NCBI GenBank assembly: GCA_951828385.1
Contig: OX639973.1
Coordinates: forward strand, 3,525,200 to 3,589,199
Length of the DNA stretch: 64,000 nucleotides
Direction: 5' to 3'
From: an uncultured Poribacteria bacterium
GTDB taxonomy: Bacteria; Poribacteria; WGA-4E; WGA-3G
Each line of letters begins with the position of its first letter. Positions within the stretch are counted from its first letter, which is position 1. The position numbers and the translations under genes are program-made. Below, piece by piece: positions 8,409 through 15,957 of the stretch. The notes beneath the pieces are model-generated. The model saw only the letters and a list, made by a program, of their open reading frames with translations, ran no database searches and had not been told where the DNA came from.

Positions 8409-9407
8409 CTACTGCTTGAGTTTTCCCCAGAGTGTGGTAAGCTTATTTGTGGGTTCAACGGCATGTGCTCCAGATTTAGCTGCGTGGGTCCATTCAAACA
8501 GTGGCGCGCCACCAGCATACATTTCCAAAATGCGTTCAGGGGGACCTCCAGCGATAGGCGCTGCGAAATTTTCAGATGTAAGATTAGGACCTGCTAATGT
8601 GTAAACGATGTATCGCCCATCAGGTGACCAAGTGAGGTAAATAGGTGAAACACCGCCTTCAATTTCTATGTGCTTCAAGTTGTGTAGGTTCGCAAGCGAG
8701 AGAATGCCAAGTTTCGTGGGTTTTGTCCCAGTCAAAAAAGCGAGGTGTTTGCCATCTGGTGAGAAAACGGGACGATATCCGTCTTTGATGATTTGTGAAA
8801 CCTTTTTCGTTGAAATATTAAAGAGAAAAATGCCCGTGTCAGTGCTGTAGGCAATCTGATTGCGATGAGGTCCCCAGTCTACATAATCTGCATCAACTTG
8901 CTTTAATAATCTGGCTTTCGGATTATGTTTCTGTGTCGCCTCATGCTTTCGAATGAGAAAGGGACCACGTTCCTGTACCTTTCCGTTCTTAACCGGAACA
9001 AATGGACGGTTTGTGAAGACGACATCCCCGTTTCGTGAGATAGCAGCATCAAGAATCTCACCATACCGCCCCTGCGTTAGGTTTTTCGCTTCTGCATTCG
9101 GCCTCTTTTTATCCAGAAGGTAAGCATCAACGTGAAGATGCAATTCATCATCCACGAATCTCTCAGCAACGGCAACAAGGTAACGATCATCTTTTTGTAC
9201 GGATAATTCCATGATGAGAAGTTTTTGCCTGAAAACACGTCGTGCGCCATGTCCTTCCTGCACGTTGCCGGTCCATAGTTCAAAGAAATCCAATGGGTGT
9301 CTAAAGATAATTTCCCCTGCCGGTTTGGCATGCGTTGCGAGTGGCAGAAAGCAGACAAGACACCAATACAAGCACCCCAAGCGAAAACGAGAAAAAAGAT
9401 GTTTCAT
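8409..9407 (-). CDS. Secreted TolB/WD40-like beta-propeller with WGxxK tail (copy 1)
   Basis: 332 residues. It has a signal peptide (basic FSRFR, hydrophobic LYWCLVCFLPLATHA, cleavage at AHA/K) and then KPAGEIIFRHP, the paralogue-specific start. Blades of the PD40/WD40-like type are visible: GYRPVFSPDGKHLAFLTG and LTWSPDGRYIVYTLAG. The C-terminus AVEPTNKLTTLWGKLKQ is the shared tail. Start ATG at 9407 with AGGA upstream. It is the downstream member of a tandem family (9716-10678 and the remnant at 10732-10870). Such propellers sense or bind ligands at the cell surface; no enzymatic motif is seen. Confidence 0.75.
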   Translation of the reverse strand: MKHLFSRFRLGCLYWCLVCFLPLATHAKPAGEIIFRHPLDFFELWTGNVQEGHGARRVFRQKLLIMELSVQKDDRYLVAVAERFVDDELHLHVDAYLLDKKRPNAEAKNLTQGRYGEILDAAISRNGDVVFTNRPFVPVKNGKVQERGPFLIRKHEATQKHNPKARLLKQVDADYVDWGPHRNQIAYSTDTGIFLFNISTKKVSQIIKDGYRPVFSPDGKHLAFLTGTKPTKLGILSLANLHNLKHIEIEGGVSPIYLTWSPDGRYIVYTLAGPNLTSENFAAPIAGGPPERILEMYAGGAPLFEWTHAAKSGAHAVEPTNKLTTLWGKLKQ

Positions 9408-9473
9408 GATTACTTCCTATCGTAGTAAAAGTGTGTCAGGACAGATTTTGGATGTGCCCTGACACAAAGATTG

Positions 9474-9671
9474 TTACTCTAATGGTATTTTTAGCGTTTT
9501 AGTTGGATTTTCCATCTCCATAGGGAATTCGCCTAAGTGAATAATCTGCTCGGATGAAAGATGCGGTGGCTTTCCAAAACTATATTGGATTTTTATCTGT
9601 GGTTTCTCGATTCGCTGCAGGAAGTTCAATTCCTTATCAAGTTCATCAAGATACACACGAAGCGTTTGCAT
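9474..9671 (-). CDS. Small hypothetical protein between the propeller paralogues
   Basis: 65 residues from an ATG. The N-terminal part (MQTLRVYLDELDKELNFLQRI) has a heptad-like pattern suggesting a short coiled coil; the rest (KIQYSFGKPPHLSSEQ...) is not recognised. The frame remains open upstream to the neighbouring stop without another ATG, extending the coiled-coil-like pattern (TRLKAVQTE), so a non-ATG start or a broken longer gene is possible. No good Shine-Dalgarno. Confidence 0.35.
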   Translation of the reverse strand: MQTLRVYLDELDKELNFLQRIEKPQIKIQYSFGKPPHLSSEQIIHLGEFPMEMENPTKTLKIPLE

Positions 9672-9715
9672 CTCAGTTTGGACCGCCTTGAGTCGTGTCC
9701 CGATGTTTTTTATTT

Positions 9716-10678
9716 TTAGTCCTGCTGTTTCAGTTTTCCCCAGAGTGTCGTGAGTTTGTTCTCGGGTTCAACGGCATACGTAACAGTCGTACGGGTCCAA
9801 TCGAATAACCACACACCCTCCTCATACTTATTCAAAATTTCTTCATGGGGTCCTCCGTTGATAGGTGCTGCGAAGTTGTGATATGCCTCGTCCCATTGTA
9901 TTGTGTAAACGACGTACTGTCCATCAGGAGACCATTTGAGCCTCAAAAAGCCTTGCTCGGCTTCTTGAGTTTCTATAGTTTTCAAGTTTGGTGGACCGAT
10001 AAACGAAACAATGCTAATTTTATACGCATTTGCCCAACGCCCACGCACAAAAGCGATGTGTCTTCCATCTGGCGAGAAGACAGGGTTAAAACCATCTCCG
10101 CTTATTTGTAAAACTTCTTGGGTTAAGATATTGAAGACAAAAACGCCGTCGGAAGTACCATAGACGATCTGTTTTCCGTTCGGTGACCATTCTACAGTAT
10201 ACGCCTCACCTTCCTTTAACAGGTGGATTTTTGGGCGCGCTTTTCTTAATTCATGTTTTGGAATGAGATATATCCCGGTTGTCGGTACCGGTCCTGTTCG
10301 TTCATGTGTGAAGACAACATCACCGTTTTGTGAGATATCGAGACCCCAAATAAGACTAAATTGCTGACGTGTAAGGTTTCGCTCTTTTGCAGCCCCCTCT
10401 CTATCAAAAAGGTAGACATCGTTACCAAAGGGTCTTTGATCGTGGTTAGCAGTCGTGACAACGAGGTTTCCATTAGGTTGTACGGCGAGTGCTTGCGGCG
10501 TATTTTCCAATTTTAAAAGCGGGCGAGTGTTGCGTGGTCTCTCCACATTGGATATCCAGAGTTCGTTGAATTCATTCACTGGGGGTCTAAAAATGATTTC
10601 GCCGGTAGGTTTGGCGTGTGCTGCGACGGGAAGGAGGAAAGTCAAACAGAAACAGAGGCATTTGAAAAAGTGTCTCAT
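9716..10678 (-). CDS. Secreted TolB/WD40-like beta-propeller with WGxxK tail (copy 2)
   Basis: 320 residues from the ATG at 10678, preceded by AGGA at 6-bp spacing and followed by a signal peptide (MRHFFKCLCFCLTFLLPVAA, then HAKPTGEIIFRPP). A longer open frame upstream is ignored because it would run through the remnant of the third copy. Propeller blades show as VEWSPNGKQIVYG, FNPVFSPDGRHIAFV and LKWSPDGQYVVYT. The end is AVEPENKLTTLWGKLKQQD. It is clearly paralogous to copy 1 over the full length. Confidence 0.75.
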   Translation of the reverse strand: MRHFFKCLCFCLTFLLPVAAHAKPTGEIIFRPPVNEFNELWISNVERPRNTRPLLKLENTPQALAVQPNGNLVVTTANHDQRPFGNDVYLFDREGAAKERNLTRQQFSLIWGLDISQNGDVVFTHERTGPVPTTGIYLIPKHELRKARPKIHLLKEGEAYTVEWSPNGKQIVYGTSDGVFVFNILTQEVLQISGDGFNPVFSPDGRHIAFVRGRWANAYKISIVSFIGPPNLKTIETQEAEQGFLRLKWSPDGQYVVYTIQWDEAYHNFAAPINGGPHEEILNKYEEGVWLFDWTRTTVTYAVEPENKLTTLWGKLKQQD

Positions 10679-10731
10679 GATAAATCCTATTGTGCAGGCT
10701 GACTGCACTGTTGACACTGATGAAAAGTTTT

Positions 10732-10870
10732 TTACCTTAAGTCCTGCTGTTTGAGTTTGCCCCACAGGGTGGTAAGTCGGTTCACGGGTTCAACGGCATA
10801 CCGAGTGCTTGTCCAATCAAAAGATGGCACGCCAAACTCAGATAGACCCTCTAAAATCAATCCAAGTGAC
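10732..10870 (-). pseudogene. 3' remnant of a third beta-propeller paralogue
   Basis: The minus strand reads LILEGLSEFGVPSFDWTSTR, then YAVEPVNRLTTLWGKLKQQD, LR and TAA (10732-10734). This aligns with the last ~45 residues of copy 2 (EEILNKYEEGVWLFDWTRTT onward), including the WGxxK tail. Everything upstream is missing: the SDR stop codon lies at 10871. It shows the array once had at least three members. Confidence 0.75.
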
Positions 10871-11641
10871 TTAAATATTTGAATGGGTCTGGCATCCATC
10901 AACGTTCACACAGGCACCTGTTACAAGGCTTGCGCGTTCTGATGCGAGAAAGACAACGACGTTCGCGATCTCTTCCGGTTTCCCGAATCTGCCGAGGGGC
11001 ATATCGCTTTTCACAAAAGCCTCCATCGCCTCTGGATCCGCCGCTATGCGACGCGCCCAACCGCCACCCGGAAAGAGGATTGAACCGGGAGCAACGCTAT
11101 TGACGCGGATATTGTCCGGTGCAAGCTCCTTTGCCAACGACTTCGTCATACTAATCTCAGCGGCTTTCGCGGCGTTATAGGTAATGTGTCCACCACCTTC
11201 TCTGCCGTAGATAGATGTTATCATCAAGATCACACCGCTTCCTTGTTTTTTCATTTCAGGGATCGCGAGTCGGTTAACGCGCGCTGCAGAAACTAAGTTC
11301 AGATCAAGGATTTCGTGCCACTCGGTATCCGAAATCTCTTCCAGAGGGGTCCATCGGCTGCCACCGACATTGTTCACAACAACATCAATTCTACCGTAGG
11401 TTTCCACCGTTTCCGCTATAAATGCGTCAACCTGTTCGGTATCCGTAACATCTGTGAGCTTGGCGAATACCTCTGCGCCTTTCGCAGTGAGTTCGTCTGT
11501 TACACTTTGGAGTGTATCTTCGGTTCTGCCGCAGATGCTGAGTCGCGCGCCTTCTTCAGCGAATCCGTGTGCGATGGCGCGTCCGATACCTCGGCTCGCC
11601 CCTGTTACAACGACAACTTTATCCTTTAGTCCTAAATCCAT
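10871..11641 (-). CDS. SDR family NAD(P)-dependent oxidoreductase (FabG-like)
   Basis: 256 residues, classical SDR. The cofactor motif TGASRGIG is at residues 13-20, NNVGG follows near 90, catalytic Ser lies in ITSIYG, the YxxxK pair is YNAAK, and the C-terminus has PEEIANVVVFLASERASLVTG with the usual NVDGC end. It reduces or oxidises a small alcohol or 3-oxoacyl substrate; the substrate is not fixed by sequence. The promoter is a perfect consensus with an overlapping palindrome (11706-11737). The gene has replaced the 5' part of the third propeller copy. Confidence 0.9.
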   Translation of the reverse strand: MDLGLKDKVVVVTGASRGIGRAIAHGFAEEGARLSICGRTEDTLQSVTDELTAKGAEVFAKLTDVTDTEQVDAFIAETVETYGRIDVVVNNVGGSRWTPLEEISDTEWHEILDLNLVSAARVNRLAIPEMKKQGSGVILMITSIYGREGGGHITYNAAKAAEISMTKSLAKELAPDNIRVNSVAPGSILFPGGGWARRIAADPEAMEAFVKSDMPLGRFGKPEEIANVVVFLASERASLVTGACVNVDGCQTHSNI

Positions 11642-11705
11642 TAGAATTCCATGTCCTTTTTATATACGAGTTTGAAAGTAACACCTTAATATTTCTATGT
11701 TGTTA

Positions 11706-11737
11706 TTATAGCCGACAACGGTTGAAATGTCAACCGG
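11706..11737 (-). promoter_or_regulatory. Consensus promoter with overlapping operator-like palindrome (SDR gene)
   Basis: Minus strand TTGACA (11729-11734), 17 bp, TATAAT (11706-11711). The palindrome CGGTTGA-AATG-TCAACCG (11720-11737) covers the -35 hexamer, a typical position for a repressor site. The 320-bp gap 11642-11961 also holds a degenerate TATCAG/TCAGT-rich repeat (about 11748-11860) and the promoter of the next gene. Confidence 0.65.
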
Positions 11738-11875
11738 ATAGTTTTCATTGGCTATCAGCAGTCGGCAATCGGCTTTCTTTCAGCATTCAAAGGTTTACGT
11801 GTATCAATTCAACAACCTCTATAATTCTGGCAACTGAGTACTGATAACTGACAACTTCTGACGATAAAAATACAC

Positions 11876-11904
11876 TTGACAATTTCTAACGACTGTGGTA
11901 AAAT
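11876..11904 (+). promoter_or_regulatory. Promoter of the polyferredoxin/gmk operon
   Basis: TTGACA (11876-11881), 17-bp spacer ending in TGG, TAAAAT (11899-11904): consensus -35 plus extended -10, 58 bp before the start codon. Confidence 0.75.
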
Positions 11905-11961
11905 ATATGTGTTGAAGAAAATAAAAGATTCTGTCTGAATTAAAAAACAGGAAAAGGACCC

Positions 11962-12435
11962 ATGGCATACTATATCACTGAAGAGTGTATTGGCTGTATG
12001 GCGTGTTTAACGAACTGTCCCGTTGACGCAATTACGGGGGATAGGAACATGCTGCATATCATCGACCCAGACGTATGTATTGATTGCACTGCGTGCGGGA
12101 TGGTCTGCCCGGTTGAGGCAATCCGAGACCAGTTTGGTGAAGTGTGCAAGTTCATCCGCCGTCCAACACACCGTCCTATTGCCGTTATTTACGAAGAACT
12201 CTGCTCTGGATGCGATTTTTGTGTCCACATTTGCCCTTGGGACTGCCTCGAACTCAAGGATCCAGACACCGGCGAACATGCCGAAAGTTTCTTCGGTATC
12301 TGTGAACTTGTTAAACCGAAGGAATGTGTCGGTTGCAAGTTATGCGAAGAAGTTTGCATTAAAGACGCTATCCGCGTTGAATCCCCAGTGCTTGTAGAAC
12401 TCGCAGAAGCAGCAGAGGCAGAAGCAGCGGATTAA
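11962..12435 (+). CDS. Multi-cluster 4Fe-4S ferredoxin-type protein
   Basis: 157 residues with four CxxCxxCxxxC-type motifs: CIGCMACLTNC, CIDCTACGMVC, CSGCDFCVHIC and CVGCKLCEEVC, consistent with up to four [4Fe-4S] clusters. The C-terminus is acidic and Ala/Glu-rich (LAEAAEAEAAD). It is a soluble electron carrier or an electron-transfer subunit without its enzyme; no oxidoreductase partner is adjacent. Start ATG with AGGAAAAGGA upstream. gmk begins 4 bp after its stop, so the two are cotranscribed. Confidence 0.88.
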   Translation: MAYYITEECIGCMACLTNCPVDAITGDRNMLHIIDPDVCIDCTACGMVCPVEAIRDQFGEVCKFIRRPTHRPIAVIYEELCSGCDFCVHICPWDCLELKDPDTGEHAESFFGICELVKPKECVGCKLCEEVCIKDAIRVESPVLVELAEAAEAEAAD

Positions 12436-12439
12436 CGTT

Positions 12440-13111
12440 GTGAGAACGATGCTTCCAATGGTGAACACACACCTTTATAAACCGAACCTTGTCATTGTCA
12501 TCTCTGGACCGTCTGGCTCAGGAAAAAGCACCGTCATTAATACGCTCTGCAAAGCAGATAAAACACTGATAGAATCCGTTTCTGCGACGACGCGTTCGCC
12601 GCGTCGCGGTGAAGCAGATGGTGTTGATTATCACTTTCTGTCAAAACCGGCATTTGAAAAGTATGTTCAGCAGAACCGTTTTCTTGAATGGGCAGAATAT
12701 GGTGGCAACTTCTACGGTACCCTCAAATCTGAAATAGTTGCTGCCCGCGAAGCAGAAAAAGACGCTATTTTAGAAATCGAAGTCAAGGGTGCTTTGCAGA
12801 TCCAATCGCAAGACTTGTCGCCCGCGCGCAGTCTCTTTATCTTCATCATACCCCCATCCTTCGCTACCTTGGAGGAACGGCTCCGTCGCAGAAAAACAGA
12901 ATCGGAAACGGAACGCAACGAACGCCTTGCTATCGCGAAATCCGAAATTCTTGAGATTGAGCACTTCGATTACTGGATCAGCAATCCAGAAAACGCGCCA
13001 CAACACGCAGTTCAGCAGATTCAGGCTATTATCGCCGCAGAACGCTCCCGTATTGATGACAAACTGATAGAGACGATTAACCCACTGTTCGGCGTTGATA
13101 ATGCCGATTAA
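12440..13111 (+). CDS. gmk: Guanylate kinase
   Basis: 223 residues by the GTG start, with possible ATG starts at 12449 and 12458; the extra N-terminus relative to typical ~205-residue enzymes favours a later start. The P-loop is SGPSGSGKST, followed by SVSATTRSPRRGEADGVDYH, the GMP-binding signature, and EWAEYGGNFYGT. It phosphorylates GMP to GDP. It heads a run with coaBC, echoing the common gmk-rpoZ-coaBC order, but no rpoZ is seen; a truncated Uma2 gene occupies the interval. Confidence 0.93.
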   Translation: MRTMLPMVNTHLYKPNLVIVISGPSGSGKSTVINTLCKADKTLIESVSATTRSPRRGEADGVDYHFLSKPAFEKYVQQNRFLEWAEYGGNFYGTLKSEIVAAREAEKDAILEIEVKGALQIQSQDLSPARSLFIFIIPPSFATLEERLRRRKTESETERNERLAIAKSEILEIEHFDYWISNPENAPQHAVQQIQAIIAAERSRIDDKLIETINPLFGVDNAD

Positions 13112-13126
13112 ATTATGGAGAAGACC

Positions 13127-13570
13127 ATGGATACCATAAACGACTTTGGATTCAAACAGAGAAAATATATGCCAGTCTTTCCAAAAGCAAACGGTAAAAC
13201 GACTGTCTATATTGAAGGTTATCCGTGTGAAGATGACGAACCTATGTCCGCAACCGGTTTTCACGGCGAACAGATTGCAGCAATTTACGAACAGTTCAAG
13301 CGATACTTTGCTATCAACGAACTTGTTCATATTGGGATTGACAGTTTTATCTACTATAGCGAAGGCGACATCACAAAATGTGTCGCGCCAGATATTTACG
13401 TCGTTTTCGGCGTTGCGAAGTATCCGCTACGGCGTAGCTTCTATACGTGGGCAGAAGGCACCGCCCCGGTTGCTGTCTTTGAGTTTCTCTCTGACGCGAC
13501 GGCCCGTCAAGATCGGAATGAAAAAGTCGGCGTGTATCTCATTGGAAAAACTACGCGCACAAATGGCTAA
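13127..13570 (+). pseudogene. Uma2 family (DUF820) endonuclease-like gene, 3'-truncated
   Basis: 147 residues from the ATG at 13127 (GGAGAAG six bases upstream). The N-terminal two thirds match the Uma2/DUF820 PD-(D/E)XK fold: HIGIDSFIYY, VAPDIYVVFGV, RRSFYTWAEG, VAVFEFLSDATARQDRNEK. In intact members the next segment reads like YLxIGVxEYWLFDP and the protein has about 190 residues; here it breaks off as VGVYLIGKTTRTNG and stops, pointing to a frameshift or deletion just before 13550. The final catalytic Lys region may survive, but the C-terminal helices are lost. Probably non-functional. Confidence 0.65.
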
Positions 13571-13591
13571 ATCTCAACGCTGATAAAAAAT

Positions 13592-14815
13592 ATGGAATTC
13601 AGAGATCGGACGATCATCTTAGGTGTCACAGGCGGCATCGCCATCCACAAATCACTTGACTTGGCAAGTCAACTTGTTAAGAGTGGTGCTTCCGTCCATG
13701 TCGCTATGACAGAAAACGCCACGCGCCTTGTCCAACCGTTGCAATTCCAAGTTATCTCACGAAATTCTGTCCTGTTGAACCTATTTGACGCAGGCACAGA
13801 TTGGAAACCTCCGCATATCGATCTCGCCGACCGTGCCGACTTGCTCGCAATTGTCCCAGCAACCGCAAACATTATCGGTAAACTCGCAAACGGTATCGCT
13901 GACGATGCGCTCTCCACTGTCGCCGTTTCTGTTCACTGTCCGATACTCCTTGCGCCTGCAATGAACGGTCACATGTATCAAAACCCGTTCGTCCAACGGA
14001 ACGTTGACCTTCTGAAAACACACGGTGTTCATTTCATTGAACCCGCGAGCGGTGATCTGGCATGCGGCTATGAAGGCATAGGACGCTTGAATACAGTAGA
14101 AACAATCCTCCAAGGCATAAGTGATATCCTTTCCACTGTAACACCAAGAGAAAAAACACAGGACTTGGAAGGGACACGTATTGTTGTCACAGCAGGGGCA
14201 ACGCGCGAACACATCGACCCTGTGCGCTTTATTACAAACCGTTCCAGCGGTAAAATGGGATATGCCATCGCCGAAGCGGCGACCGAGCGTGGCGCAGAAG
14301 TACGCTTGATTAGCGGCACCGCTACTGTTCATCCGCCCGTTGGCATCATGACACAGCACGTCGAAACGACCCTTGATATGTACGATGCCCTTCTGGAAGT
14401 ATTCAATGAAACGGACATTGTCATTATGGCAGGCGCGCCTGCGGATTATCGTCCAAGCGAATACACACCGCATAAAATCAAAAAGAGTGCCGATACATTG
14501 ACGCTCCCGCTTGAAAGGAATCCTGACATCGCACAGACACTTGGTGAGCAGAAAACGCATCAAACACTCGTCTGTTTTGCTGCCGAAACAAACGATCTTC
14601 TTGAGAACGCGAAAAAGAAACTGATACGCAAAAACTGTGATTTGATTGTGGCGAACGACATTCTCGAAGAAGGCGCGGGCTTCCAATCCGATACGAATAT
14701 CGTCACGCTGCTGGACCGAGATGGCACTTGCAAACAACTGCCCCGTTCCTCAAAACGGGGTGTGGCGGATGCCATTCTGACAAAGGTTGTTTCTCTACGA
14801 AAAGGCACGAAATAG
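13592..14815 (+). CDS. coaBC: Bifunctional phosphopantothenoylcysteine decarboxylase/synthetase CoaBC
   Basis: 407 residues. The N-terminal flavoprotein decarboxylase part has GVTGGIA, the [10 protein letters not shown] catalytic His, [25 protein letters not shown], and [15 protein letters not shown] as the substrate-clamp Cys. The C-terminal synthetase part begins near residue 195 with [20 protein letters not shown] and has [22 protein letters not shown] and KIKK. It makes 4'-phosphopantetheine from phosphopantothenate and cysteine for CoA synthesis. Full length for the family. Confidence 0.95.
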   Translation: MEFRDRTIILGVTGGIAIHKSLDLASQLVKSGASVHVAMTENATRLVQPLQFQVISRNSVLLNLFDAGTDWKPPHIDLADRADLLAIVPATANIIGKLANGIADDALSTVAVSVHCPILLAPAMNGHMYQNPFVQRNVDLLKTHGVHFIEPASGDLACGYEGIGRLNTVETILQGISDILSTVTPREKTQDLEGTRIVVTAGATREHIDPVRFITNRSSGKMGYAIAEAATERGAEVRLISGTATVHPPVGIMTQHVETTLDMYDALLEVFNETDIVIMAGAPADYRPSEYTPHKIKKSADTLTLPLERNPDIAQTLGEQKTHQTLVCFAAETNDLLENAKKKLIRKNCDLIVANDILEEGAGFQSDTNIVTLLDRDGTCKQLPRSSKRGVADAILTKVVSLRKGTK

Positions 14816-14830
14816 AGTATTCAGAAAATC

Positions 14831-14851
14831 GGGCTTACAAAGCCCTCCTAC
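14831..14851 (+). repeat. Hairpin repeat with ACA loop and TCCTAC tail, in the ksgA leader
   Basis: GGGCTT-ACA-AAGCCC followed by TCCTAC, ending 3 bp before the ksgA start codon. The position replaces a normal Shine-Dalgarno, so it may influence ksgA translation. Same architecture at 15849 onward, 33055 and 61283. Confidence 0.7.
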
Positions 14852-14854
14852 AAG

Positions 14855-15820
14855 ATGAACCACCAACAAATCCGTGCCTTTTTCGCGCTAAACCATACCC
14901 GTCCCAAAAAGCACTTAGGTCAAAACTTCCTTATTAACCCAGAAACCCTCGAAATCATCCTTGAAGCCGGAGCACTCACAAAAGGTGATACGGTCATAGA
15001 AATTGGTGCCGGGTTAGGATGTCTCACAGAGGTCCTGGCGCAGCATGCCGAACGTGTCATTGCTATCGAAGTGGACGAGCTACTATACAACGCCTTAGCA
15101 GCCCATTTTGGCGTAACTTGGCGTAGCGACGAGGTGACATTGAAGAAATCCGCAGAAATACCCCAAGCAAAAACACCCTCAAGCAAAAACACCCTACAAA
15201 AGTCAACACATCCACGCGTTCAGCTTCTCAACGCCGATGTTCTCAAATTGGAACTCAACTCACTGTTGGTTGACGGTACAGGGACTGTACCTACTACTTT
15301 TAAAGTTATCGCGAACCTGCCTTACAGTATCACAACACCCATTTTGTGGAAACTTCTCGCACATCACAAACAAATCCATAGTTGCGTGCTAATGATGCAG
15401 AAAGAGGTCGCGGAAAGAATTGTTGCGGGACCAGGCGGGAAGGACTACGGCGCGTTGACAATCGGGGTCGCCTATCACGCCGAAGCGACACTCATTGCCA
15501 CGCTATCGCCAGAAAATTTCTATCCTGCCCCGAAGGTAGATTCCGCACTTCTAAAACTAAAAATGCGTGAAACGCCAAAGGTTGCGGTAGACAATGAGGA
15601 AATCTTCTTTAAAGTTGTGCGTACCGCGTTTCGGATGCGACGGAAGATGCTAAAAAATGCTTTAGTTAAGGGCGGGTTTGCTTCAGGAGAAGCATTGGCA
15701 GCTGCATTTGAAGAACTGGGTATAGCGCCACAGCGACGCGCCGAGACATTGGACATCGCCGAATTTGCAGCCCTCGCAAATCTTTTGTCTCAATCCGTAT
15801 CAGCGAAGACAGGTGTTTGA
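14855..15820 (+). CDS. rsmA: 16S rRNA dimethyladenosine transferase KsgA/RsmA
   Basis: 321 residues. HLGQNFLINPETLEII opens the domain; SAM binding by VIEIGAGLGCLTEVLA; catalytic NLPYSITTPI; then LMMQKEVAERIVAGPGGKDYGALT. It dimethylates two adjacent adenosines near the 3' end of 16S rRNA. It is about 50 residues longer than E. coli KsgA, with two non-conserved insertions: a Lys/Ser/Thr-rich stretch at about 95-122 and DGTGTVPTTF at about 140, the latter encoded by a hairpin repeat (15275-15297). No canonical Shine-Dalgarno; a hairpin repeat lies directly upstream. Confidence 0.93.
   Translation: MNHQQIRAFFALNHTRPKKHLGQNFLINPETLEIILEAGALTKGDTVIEIGAGLGCLTEVLAQHAERVIAIEVDELLYNALAAHFGVTWRSDEVTLKKSAEIPQAKTPSSKNTLQKSTHPRVQLLNADVLKLELNSLLVDGTGTVPTTFKVIANLPYSITTPILWKLLAHHKQIHSCVLMMQKEVAERIVAGPGGKDYGALTIGVAYHAEATLIATLSPENFYPAPKVDSALLKLKMRETPKVAVDNEEIFFKVVRTAFRMRRKMLKNALVKGGFASGEALAAAFEELGIAPQRRAETLDIAEFAALANLLSQSVSAKTGV
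15275..15297 (+). repeat. Hairpin repeat embedded in the ksgA coding sequence
   Basis: GGTACAG-GGA-CTGTACC followed by TACTAC, in frame within ksgA in the variable linker before NLPYS. The structure equals the intergenic element at 6065-6090 (GGTGCGGTT, AGGA loop, AACCGCACC, TACC) but with different arms. Confidence 0.6.
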
Positions 15821-15848
15821 GACACATAATCTTGAACTCACATTACGG

Positions 15849-15950
15849 GTCGCGAGCACAGCTCGCTCCTACACGGAGAGGCTATCGTCGCGAGCACAAC
15901 TCGCTCCTACACGGAGAGGCTATCGTCGCGAGCACAACTCGCTCCTACTG
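15849..15950 (+). repeat. Three tandem copies of a 38-bp hairpin repeat
   Basis: Units begin at 15849, 15887 and 15925 (the last partial), period exactly 38 bp. Each has a GCGAG...CTCGC hairpin with an ACA(A) loop followed by TCCTAC and, in the first two, ACGGAGAGGCTATC. The first copy has the perfect GCGAGC-ACA-GCTCGC stem. The array sits between convergent ksgA and the lipoprotein gene. Confidence 0.85.
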
Positions 15951-15957
15951 GGAGTGA

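Noticed and set aside
10679-10765. Longer N-terminus for the second beta-propeller (start at 10765)
   Set aside because: The extension runs out of frame through the end of the remnant paralogue, while the ATG at 10678 has a Shine-Dalgarno and begins a signal peptide like that of the paralogue.
13781-14737. Long minus-strand ORF opposite coaBC (318 codons)
   Set aside because: It is the mirror of a conserved CoaBC frame and shows no recognisable motif.
15849-15950. Possible CRISPR array
   Set aside because: The units are directly abutting copies of one 38-bp sequence with no variable spacers, and no cas genes are present.
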